A DNA stretch of 64,000 nt from Symbiodinium natans (Eukaryota > Sar > Dinophyceae > Suessiales > Symbiodiniaceae), in the NCBI GenBank assembly GCA_905221605.1, contig CAJNDS010000512.1, positions 57,194 through 121,193 on the forward strand, given 5' to 3'. The position numbers were made by a program, and so were the translations under genes. Shown here piece after piece: positions 10,771 to 21,400 of the stretch; the stretch's first letter is position 1, and every line of letters begins with the position of its first letter. The notes under the pieces are model-generated. The model had not been told where the DNA came from, did not search any database, and worked only from the letters and a program-made list of their open reading frames with translations.

Positions 10771-11326
10771 CTGCCGCCATTCCCACGCCGCTCCTCCTGG
10801 GCGTGACAGGCAGGGGTTAAACGGGTTTAGGGTTTCGGGTTGAGGGTTGCCAGTACTTTAGGGTTTTGGGGTGGGCAGGGCAGGTTCGACGTTCAGGGGG
10901 TAAAGGCGCCTCGTTTCTTTTAGGGGAACTGGTGTAGGGGGTATAATATAGCTCGTGTGCGGTTCAGATTACGGTGTTCGGAAGCAATTGTCCTTCGCGC
11001 CTTGAGCTTAGTGTTGTGGTCGTTGCAGGTGTCGCATAAGATGACTTTGCCCGCAAGAGGTATTTCCGCCTTCCTTGCAGCGAGCAGAACACGAGCCGAG
11101 TCAAGCCTTCGTGCACGAGCAGCAGGGTTGACTGGTGATGCTGAAGTAGGCTCAGGAGGCAAGAGGCTACAAACAAGAAGAGAACATGCCGCATGTAAAG
11201 TTTAAGTTTCAGACCCTGCGCGCCGCGCAGCTTGAGAAATGCCCATGACAAATCCCCAGCATCGTCCTACGCAGAGCTCCATCAAGACAGCCAGCCACAC
11301 GTAAATCTAAAGCTTGTGCTGCGCAC

Positions 11327-11998
11327 ATGGCGGCCTCGAAACCAGAGCTGCTGCCGGTTTACCTGAACGTGTACAACGTTTCCAACTATGAATCGGTCAA
11401 GGTGCTGAACGCAGTGTTTGCCCACCTGTGGGCACCAGTGAAATTTGGTGGAGTATTTCACGTTGGAGTTCAGATTGGCGACATCGAGTGGTCGTACGGC
11501 AAGACTCTGACAGCAAGTCGGCCAGGGGTGATTGGCTTGCCACCCCTAAGCGACACCAAGCACAGTTTCCGTGAATCCATCTTTATGGGCCACACGGAGA
11601 AGTCATTAGAGGCGATCAACGCAATCGTCCGAGACTTGGTCGAGGACTTCCCAGGGTACCAATATGACGTGTTCCGCAAAAACTGCAACCACTTTGCGGA
11701 CAGCTTGTGTCACCGTTTGCAGGTCTCAAGGATGCCCGAGCACATCAACCGATTTGCCCGCATTGGGGCTTGTGCCGAGAACTTTGTCAAAGACAACTTC
11801 GGCGATTTTAAGCATAGCTCCTGGGCACACATGGTGCCCAGCTCCCCGGCCTCTTACGTTGGAGGCAGCGAGAAGGCACCAGCCTGCGAGAAGTACGGTC
11901 ATGGTCGTTACATGGTGCCGAAGAAGCTCGTCAAGAAAGCGTTCCGCGTCCCTGGCGCGGTGCTAGTTACAGCCAACATGGAAGTGGCACCCCTTTGA
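11327..11998 (+). CDS. PPPDE/DeSI-like thiol peptidase, intact copy 4
   Basis: 223 residues, complete with His45 and Cys120 motifs. It differs from copies 2 and 3 mainly near the C-terminus (SSPASYV, KKAFRVPGAVLV). It carries the same leader, upstream 20-codon ORF (11186-11248) and 3' flank as the other units. It is the last intact member of the array. Confidence 0.9.
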   Translation: MAASKPELLPVYLNVYNVSNYESVKVLNAVFAHLWAPVKFGGVFHVGVQIGDIEWSYGKTLTASRPGVIGLPPLSDTKHSFRESIFMGHTEKSLEAINAIVRDLVEDFPGYQYDVFRKNCNHFADSLCHRLQVSRMPEHINRFARIGACAENFVKDNFGDFKHSSWAHMVPSSPASYVGGSEKAPACEKYGHGRYMVPKKLVKKAFRVPGAVLVTANMEVAPL

Positions 11999-12969
11999 AA
12001 ACTGGTGACCTGACAGCCCCAGCAGAGGTTGAGGTGCACATCGCGAACCGCTCCACCTTCTGGCGCAGATTCTACGAAATGCTGGATGCCAATGACAACA
12101 AGAATTCAGTTTGGGCTACACATGCCCCGAGTGACATGCATGTATTGCTTGCCAGTGTAAACAGATGGGAATCGCGTGGTTCATCCTTCATACATCTATG
12201 GCGAGAAGATGTGAGAAGCTACCAACTCCTTGTCACATAGCCTTTCGCACATGCATCACGCGCAGGACCCGCAGCAACCCTATGCCCTGAGCCCTCAAGA
12301 AACCCCGGCCCCGAAGCTCACCGAGCCCTCAAGCCTGCATCTCAAAGACGCCGTAAAGCAATCCAGCTACTGGAGCACAGACCCAACTGCAACACTTCAG
12401 CATCCTCTGAGCTCTAAACTCTTCTAACTCGAACAGTCCGAAAAGAGTTCGAAAGCCGAACACCCTCGACGCTCATGGGCTCGACACCCATGTATAAGCC
12501 TTCACGGCCCCTCCCTGCCTCCCTCCCCCCCTTTCAGGCCGCCCGTGCAGCCATGGTGCTGCCCTGACTGGGCCGGCGTCTCAAACCTCTTCAGTCCAAA
12601 TCAGAGAAGGATAGAGGGCGAGCGACGTCACTTGTCGCCAATCTTCATACTTCAGTTGCTACTGGCCCCCCCTACGTGATCGAAGTCCCAAGTCCCAGGA
12701 GCCCGCAGCAAAACAAAGCCTTGTCTGCCTTCTCCGCAAAACGTTAGGCTCGGGGTATTTCGGGTATGTCGGCCCATGAAGAATGCCATAATTCAGCTCC
12801 AGCCCGTCACTCTTTTACCCTGATAACCGTACTCACCCTCCTAACCCCAACAACCCTCATACCCCCAATAGCACCCACAAAACCCCCGATATAACCTCAG
12901 CAACCCCCTGGAGCTCTCTCAGGTCATCTGCGGCTTTCCGGCTGCTACCGTTCGGCTGCTGCCATCGCC

Positions 12970-13325
12970 ATGCCACTCCTCGAGTGGTCTTACGGCCAGA
13001 CTCTGACAGCAAGTCGGCCATTGGCTTGCCACCCCGCAGCGACACCAAGCACGGCTTCCGCGAATCCATCTTTATGGGCCACACGGATCTGTCAATGGAG
13101 GCGATCAATGCCATCCTCCGCGACTTGGCACCATGTGTGCCCAGGATCTGTGCTTGAAACTGCCGAAGTTGTCTTGGACAAAGCCTTCGTGCAGAAGACT
13201 GTGTTCAAGACAACTTCGGCGAGTTCAAGCGCAGCTGCTGGGCGCAGATCGTGCCTAGGTCCCTGGCCTCTTGCGTTGGAGGCAGCAAGAAGGCGCCAGT
13301 CCGAGAGAAGTATGGTCGCTACCGC
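12970..13325 (+). pseudogene. PPPDE/DeSI-like peptidase, truncated copy
   Basis: The remnant begins in the middle of the gene (LEWSYGQTLTASRP near 12980), lacks the N-terminus with the catalytic His, and is more diverged than the array copies. The catalytic-Cys region is replaced by an inverted duplication centred on 13191. It ends at RYRTPARGMW and continues into the segmental duplication copy B. Confidence 0.8.
13128..13254. repeat. Inverted duplication in truncated DeSI copy
   Basis: Left arm 13128-13188 and right arm 13194-13254 (61 bp each, centre at 13191, 5-base loop) are reverse complements at roughly 49 of 61 positions with no indels. Both derive from the ENFVKDNFGDFKHSSWAHMVP coding segment; the left arm is in reverse orientation. 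Confidence 0.85.
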
Positions 13326-15396
13326 ACCCCGGCACGCGGAATGTGGCGGCTTGAGGTGCGCAGCGCGAAGGGCGCAGGATTCGGGCGTAGTTTGGGCTGC
13401 ACATACCCCAAATAAATCCACGTCTTGCTTGCCCGTGTGAAAAGATGGGGAATCGCGTGGCGCATCATGCACCTTGACATGCTGATAAGCTTCATCTCTG
13501 TAGCGAGGAGCAACAAGGATGAGACACGGTAGGTTTGAGTTGGGTATTACACGGTACATGTGTGTCCTTGTGTTGCAAGCTTGCTTGTTCTGTGTTCTGC
13601 ATGTGCAGGCTTGCGGGTGCAGCCTAAGCTGGCAAGCATTGTTCAGCACCTCTCCTTTCATCCCAAAACAAAGCAGGATGCCTCTGAAATGGCTTTCGTC
13701 GGGCGTGCCGTTGCACTGGAACCCCTTGTCCAGGGATGCTGCGGAACAAGTTCGACGTCTGCTTCGTCAATGACGGGGCAATTTGTTGCCAATCTGGGAC
13801 TCCATGCCCGCTCTTAGCCCCGCTTACCCGCGCTTACCCGCGCTTCCCCGCTGTAGAGCCCAGAGCCGAGATCTTTCCAAGGCATCTCCCGATAGGCTGC
13901 AGGCATGAAGAGCTATCAGACCTGACGCATGAGATCCCATTAGACTCAGGACATCCCGATCTGCCAAGCTCCAAAACCATGAGCTGGACACATTTGGGTT
14001 TTTCGGATGGCAAGCCCTGGCTTTGTATGCGCCCCATGACGCCACAGTCAAGGACACCGCACAACCTTGCAGACGTTGTCAACACCCCGAAGCCCAAAGT
14101 CTCTGGGGCGTGGAGTGCAGATTCGTGAGCTTCGCGTGGGCTCTGCAAAGTGCCTGAACCCTAAAAGAACGGTAAGATCCCCGAGTTTCGATCAGAGGGT
14201 GAAGGGCACCTGTGTCCATGCAGCCGACTTTTCAAGGCAGGAAATGTACCCAAGCGTGTAATAAGCGTGTAATGGTCCAGTAATGGTGCCCGCAGCCAGC
14301 AGAGACACGTTTCGTTGTCAGACTGCGGCCGCGACGGAAGCTGCCTGAAGGTTCTGGAATGCAGAGTTTTTCACACAACTTCATAACAGCTAAGTTGCTA
14401 AATCATAGCCAAAATCCCAGACTTTGCTCTGAGTCCGAAGCGCTGCAACCTCCAGGCACGAATGTACCGAAGACTAAATGCATGATACAATAATTCAGCA
14501 GCCGCAGGGGTACTGCACCCCCTTTAAGGCAACTCTTCGATACTCTTAGCCAGCCCAAAGCTTTCAAAGCCCGCAGTGCACAAGGGTTCTGTTTGGTTCC
14601 GTGTGGTTCCCTGTATCGGCTGACCCGTGCACGCGGTATCTGCGATGGCCGTGCTTGCTTTCAGTGCCACACGCTGCATCGAACACGACGTCTTTCCAGA
14701 TAATCAGAAACTGCCGCTCAGCTGCTGCCTTTGTTTTTTGGACCTGCATGAATGAACGTCCTCTATGTTTAGAAAAAGGTGCTGCTGCCTCTGAACCTTC
14801 TCCTCGCGTCATTTGGCGTTGGTAGGGTTGCAGCTCTAGCGGATCGCGCGGGGTTGCTCTTAACGTACGGTTTGGTTTTTAACATCATCAGCATGCCGGG
14901 GGTTTCTGCACAAGATGTTCGACCGACCGAAGGACCTCTAGGAGTGTCATCGGGCTTGTATCGTGCACCCGACAACACCTTGTATCATCATCCCTTGCCC
15001 TTCCCCCTTCCCTTCCCTTCCCCTTGCCCCTTGCCCCATTCACCCACCCCCTTCCCCCCTCCCCCCACTCTGAGGCTGAAGAAGCACAACAACCCTCAAG
15101 CGCTCATGCAAACCCCCCAGCCCGTCGGCTTCCCTTATCACCTCACCCGCCAATGCGGCTTCTGCAGTTCCAAGTTTTGCCCCCGATTTTGAGCGAGTGC
15201 TATCGTCGGAGACATCCCGACCATGCCGGGCCCACAGAGATTGGGGGCTCAGGGTTTCTGGGTGGGGTTGAAGCGTGGGGTGCAGGGTTGGGGGTTGGAT
15301 CTTACATGCGTTCACGATGGGAGGGCATTGAGATTTTTTCTGGGCCGTGTTCTCAGATTTGGGATATGTCAGGTCTTGGCTGGAGGTTTTCGGATT
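13325..15396. repeat. Segmental duplication, copy B
   Basis: Second copy of 1-1773, following the truncated DeSI copy. It has extra bases at ~13550-13680 and ~14105-14280 relative to copy A, and the pyrimidine tract at ~14995-15065 is expanded. No gene was recognised. Confidence 0.85.
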
Positions 15397-15483
15397 TCAA
15401 GCTGGATTTGTATGCCCTCATAGAACTTGCGTAGCCGTCGCACATGCTCCTCAGCAGCGTCGATGCTTCAGGTCCGCCGCTGC

Positions 15484-18400
15484 CGTCAATGCCGCTGCGG
15501 CGAGCCGCGACTACAAGGCTGAGCAGGGGAGTCGGGTGTTACATGTTAAAGTAGGGTCCATTTCGCTGCTTAAAGGAATGAGACTGGAGCCCGTATCGAT
15601 TCGGGTCTAGGATCGAGTGTTTAGGGTGTTTTTGGTCGTTGGGCCCTACAAGATGGTGGTCTCAAGCCTGTTGGGGTGGGGTTGGAGTCGGAGTCGGGGG
15701 CTTGGTATTGTAGCCATTGTAGCCCCTAAAGAGCCCACAGGAGAGCCTGATAAAAGCCCTTTGAGGCCTTAAGGTCTCCAACGAGTATCAGCGCTTCAGG
15801 GCGGCTTCCGCTTCCCGATGCTGCGGTGAATCCCCCCTCTTATGATTCTTTCAACGTCGCCCGACACTTCGAACACCCTCAAGAACTAGTGGGGCAAATT
15901 TAGGGCTCAGGGGTTTTTGGGGGGATGCTCAGGTGCCTTGGGGCGACCCTGTGTAAGCCGGCCCTAAACCCTGAACCCCCAAAAGCCCTGTAAAGCCTTG
16001 AGCCCTAGAATTTTAAGGGTCCTGGAGTCGTGGAGACGGCTCCAGGAATCCCTAGGGTCCAAGAATTCTACAAGTTCACCACAGTTCACCCCAGTGCCCG
16101 GCACCCCCCACAAGAGGCGAGGGGGGGGACGGTAAACACGCCCTGGGCTCGGCCAGGTCTACCCCCGTATCGACTACCGAACGATCACGGGCGTGGAAGG
16201 CGGCACATTCTCCAAGACTTCACCCATCTAAGAAGAAAATGACCACCGTGGTATCCACCCCCTGTGGTTTGCGGAGGGTTTAGGGTTTCCCTGGTCTGTG
16301 GTTCATGCTGGGTTTAGGGTTTAGGGTTCGCGTTAGGCTTTAGGGACTGTAGGGTTTTAGGGTTTTCATTCTGCCCCCCGGGGCAGGGTGGTGGGCTTGG
16401 GGTTCAGGGTTCTGGGTTTTTATGGTTCAGGGTCGAGTAGGTTTCGGTTTTGGGTTTTACCCTCCGCCCCCTGTGGCTCGTGGTGGGTTCAGGGTTAACG
16501 GTCAGGGTTTAGGAGGCAGCGGAGTGCGGATGCATCTGCTGACACCGGTAGAGAGTTCAGGGATGTTCAGGGTAATCCCGCACATCCAACCCCAAGTCCG
16601 ACGCCCTGAATCCCCGAAGCCGCGTCTCTTTCTCGGTTGGGGTGCCTTGACCGGGTGTGGGTTTGAGGGCGGACCCTGCCCGTCTTACCTTGTCCTTGGG
16701 CTCCAAGAAGCTTTGGAGGTTCTGCAGGATTGGGGTTTCTCGAGTCCAACCGTTCTCGTGGGTTTCCAGGACCCTTGGTGATTATGGAGAACGTGAAGTT
16801 CCCCACGTACGGCGCGAGTCTCATGGGGTTTCGGAACTGTTTCGGCTATGTGGGACTCCTTGAACCCTAAAGCCTAAGGTGAGATTGTGAACGTCAACTT
16901 GTCGGTCACGGGCTCAGCTGCCTTTCGTCCCTGGCAGTTAGTAGGGTGCAGGCGTGAATGCCAGATTCCAGGCTTCTGATGCCAGAAACTGCCGGCTAAA
17001 CCCTACACCTTGATCCCCAAACCTTGATCCGATCCCCGATGCCTGAAGCCTGAAGCCCGCTAAAGGCCCCAAAACAGGCCTTCACAACCTCAACGCTGAA
17101 CCCTGCAGCGACTGGAGCTCCGAGGACGGCACCGTGCGCCAGGGGCAGATTTTGGAGGTGAACAAGAAGAAGGCGGTCGAAGCCGCTTTTTCATAGTGCT
17201 CCTACGATTGGCTACTATTGTTATTGCCATTTGTGATTATTGCTTTGTTATATTTGTTCTTCTTATTCTTCTGCTTATCATTTCAATGATTGCTACTTTT
17301 ATGACTATGTTTTGTTCTTCTCATACTGAATGAAGCGGCAAATGTTATTAGGTTATGATGCTTCAGGGTTCAGGATGTAGAGTTTGGCTGCTGTGCACTC
17401 TTTCAGTCCCCAAGCTCACAAAGCAAGGCGCTGCACAAAACTCTTACATCGGTTCACTGTGATGGGTGCCAGGCAGTCGTGCAGGTGTTCGAGGGAACCA
17501 GCAATATCGACAACAGGCTCCATCTGTGCTGCACATGGCCGGTGGTATTTTGCTTCAGGATTCAGTTGTTCAGGGATTTAGCGGTTTACGGTCTTAGGGT
17601 TTCGGGATTTAGTGTTCAGGGTAGTGTAAAGAGTTGGGGGTCAAGGATTCAGAGTTTACAGCCTTGGAGTACGGCATGGCTTTCTTAGATCTCCGACATC
17701 TGAAGCCCCCACGCGAATCCTGAACTATTTTGGGTACCTCAACGAAGTCCGACGCCTCAGAATCAGCCGCGAAACTAAGCACCATCCCGGCTGAAGGGAT
17801 TGCCACATCGAGTTCACTGGCGACACCCTGAAGATGCCCATCTCAGATGACCTCATGGGCCCCTTGTCAGCCTCAGAGCCTCAGAGAGCCCATCCCGAAG
17901 TTTCATCACTTGGAGGGGTTTTTTTCAGCTCGAGGGCTCCTTGGAGCTTCGGCGTTCAGAGATGCGAGGGTTCGTTTGGGCTGATGGGGTGACGGCGAAG
18001 TTCTTGTGTCGGCGCCTTGCCTGCAAAGGCAAGTGGGCTGACCCGGGAGCCGTTCGTTAGCGTGAATCCTAAACACCCTGAGCCCCCTATTCCCCAAACA
18101 CCCCCACAAGCCTGAAGCGCGAAAGAGCCCGAACCTCCCAAAATGAGAGGCGAGCCCGAAATGGGGTCATATTACCCTCAGCTGCCTTGGCCCCCTCCGG
18201 TTACCAGGCCGTGCCTTCAATGGCTCCGGAAAGCCCATTGACAAGGGGCCGCGCCCTCGCACCCGAGGTCGCCCTTGCGGTTTGGGGTCTCTGGGGTTTT
18301 AGGGCTTATGAACCTTATGGTTCCGGGTTTCAGGGTGTTGCTGTAGGGTTTTGTTGGGGTTTCAGGGTTGCTTGAAAAGCAGCTGCACAATTGGATGCAG

Positions 18401-21400
18401 GTGAGCAACACGCCATAGACCATGGAGCCTCACTCCAACATGGGATGCCGCAGCACGTGTAAGGTCCGCACTGGCACCGCACCCCTCAAGCCCTGTCAGG
18501 TCCTATCAAAGCTCGCAAACCCCAAGCCCTACCAACCCTAAAGCCCTAACAAACTCGGAGCTTGAAACCGATTTCATGGCCCTTGGGCACATCGAGGCCC
18601 TCAGTGTTGGCAGAGGACTTCCTGGACATCAATGGAGCACCGCTGAACCCCAAGTGGCCTGGCCGCATATATGTATATGTACGCACATTGTAATTTCGTT
18701 CATATGACATAGGGCTGATGAGTCTAAAGAATGTTTAAAGTTAGGCTCACACGGCACTCACTAAATGTCAAAGTAAGTGATAGCACGTGTGTTGGCGAAA
18801 GCTCACACTGAGTGCTGTCAGAGTCCTGGCGCCACCCAGAACCTCCCAAAAGCCACCAAAACTCTTCTCGAAAGACCGACATGGGCTCCCAAGAGCCCTA
18901 AGCGAAGATCAACTAACAGCATAATAAGATGATGACAATAAGGCCCTGTAAAAAGCATAGTTCTCTTCGTTCTTCGTCCTTGTGTTCGCTTGCTTTTGCC
19001 CACCGACTCACTTAATCATTGGTTTATGGTCACGGGGCTCATTACATTTTGTAGTACGGCATAAGAGTACTCGCACTACGCCTAAGAATGGTAATACGTG
19101 AACTCAAACGAAAGACCCGCGTGAGTAGGATTAGTACTTTTCGAGTGAACACGCAAGAACTTCATTTCAACGGGCGTCTTTTGCCGCATGAAGTTAAGTA
19201 AAGGCGTGAACGCAGCGAAGCCCCTAAAAAAGATAGATGGGAGGCTTCTTTGATAATTTGTTCGTAAGACCTAAGACCTAGGGGGACCAATGATAAGGTG
19301 TCTACCGAGTTTTGAGGTTAGTAGGGTTAGCGGCATGTCTGCTGGCAGGTCGCGGGTGTACCCGAAGGAGATGATCCAGCCGGGGCCTTAGAGAAGCTGC
19401 CCCAAGTTTAGGTGAGGTGGCTTCGGAAAGCCAGAGCAACAGGGGGTAAAGGGCTCAGAGATTCCCCTGAGGACAGGAATCAGTGCCATCGACACCATGA
19501 ACTCTGTGGTGCGAGGGCAGAAGCTGCCCCTCTTCTCGGCCAGGGACCCGGCATGGAGCGTTTCTTCAAGTGCCCTCAAGCCACAGTTTAAGAGGCCTGG
19601 ATGCTCTTTCCCCTGCGCCGCGCGAAGCCCTTTAAGCCCTGAACCGACGCTGAACGCTTCGCGGCTTGCTCTGATCGGTTGCTTGTGGCTGGCTGTAAGT
19701 CGAGCCTGGAGGAGGCTAGTTTGGGTTGGAGGTCCCGGGTCTAGCGCCCCGGGCCCTTTTAAGCCCTGAGCCAAGCTGGCCCCTTGAGACCGGAGCCGCC
19801 TTTCCAGGCTGCCGGTCTGCCTCACAACGAGATTGCTGCGCAGGACCCCGCAGCGTAGGACGACGTAGCAGCAGCAGTGGTTGAGATCTCAGGGCCAATG
19901 GGTTGAAGGTGGTCGGGGTTTTTTGGGCTTGGGGTGGGTGGAAGACTCAGGAGTTGACGAAGGGTTTGAGATAGGTGTGAGAGGGGAGGGGAAGTGCTTC
20001 AGGTTCTCAGGTGGATGAGGCCTTGGACATGAAATCCTGCAGGTGTGCCGACAGGCATCGTTGGTCAAGGGAAAGGATGTGCGGGGCTCAGCGTAGAAGG
20101 TTGGGGAGGCATCTGAACATGTATGTCTCGGGACCCCCCCCCCCACCTATGTCCCCGAACGCATGAACTTAAGCTAACATCCACGAAGTTGCAGTCCGAA
20201 GATGAGACAGGCCCATCCAGACCCGAAGCCTTCCATCACCTTTTTGTTCTGAGGTGATGGACCACACCCAGGAGAACTTTAGCATCGTGTTCGGCGCGAT
20301 GGGCCTGGGAACCCAGGAACCCGGTGGCCGCGTGGCTCTTCAGGTTCTCGGGGCGAAGCCTTACGGATCCTAAGCCAAAGTAAAGCGGGAACCTGACACA
20401 AAGCCCACAAAGGGTGCCTTGCTCGGAGACCTTGCATTTCAGGTTTAGGATCTCATCGTTAAGCCAGAAGCCATGCAACCCTAGCAGCAGAAATCCCAAA
20501 GGCTGACAGCTCGGAGCCCCACACAAGCCCACCAGCAACACCCCCAAGCAATTGCTTGAAAGCCTGTTAGCTCACTCAGCAAGAACAAGCCCAGAGGTGT
20601 GAACATGGAGACAGCGCGATTCTTCAGGAACGACTTCGAAGAGAGCGGGGCTCAGAGGTTCCTATGAGCTTGCGACCAGTTCTCCAAGTTCCTAAGTGAC
20701 ATTGGAAGCCAGTCTCCTATTGGGAGATTTGAAGATGGCTCGTCAAAAAAAATAAAATTCTTTATCGTCAAGATAGCCGATTCTTGAGGATTCAGGTTGC
20801 ATGGCCGACGGAACAGCATTAGGCTTGATTTGAGTTCCAATCCCCTCCCCGGCTTTCACGGGGATTTCTTGGGAGATGAGCCCTCGGTTGGTGAAGGGTG
20901 CTTGTGGGGCTCCATGCAGGGAAGCCCGACTGCACAGGCTCTGCGCAAGGGGCGCTCGCTCTTCTGAGAGGGCTGCGGTGAGACAGTTGGGGTCGCTGCT
21001 CTCCGGCGCCATGGCTGCCGAGGCAGTTCCTGGCTCCGGGCTGCGCTGGTTGGCGTACATGCGGCACAGCGACCGGCTGGACTGCGAAACTTGTGAAATT
21101 TCGGGAGCTTGGCCGGACGCCGGCCAACGACCCTACGACACGCCCATCAGCAACGAGGAGCTGCCCCTTGAATCCGCTCAAGTTCTGAAGGAGAGTCTGC
21201 CAGAGGGGGTGGCGGTTTGTGCTGTGGTCAGCTCGCCCTTCCGCCGGTGTCTGCAGACGGCGGCGCTGGCAGGAAGGCAACTGGGCCTCAAGATGCTGCA
21301 CGTGGATAACCGGCTCGGGGAGCTCATGGCGGCCGTGGCACGGGACTGTGGCCCGGTGAAGCTGGAGGCGTTGGGCTTTCGGTACATATCCTTCGAAGAG

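Noticed and set aside
18714-18800. CTGATGAG ... GCGAAAGC as a hammerhead ribozyme core
   Set aside because: The two core parts are ~80 bases apart without a convincing stem II, and no pairing for stems I and III was found.
19388-19825. 145-codon minus-strand ORF
   Set aside because: The + strand here carries V-ATPase exons (ISAIDTMNS... and AGLPHNEIAAQ), so the minus-strand frame is a shadow.
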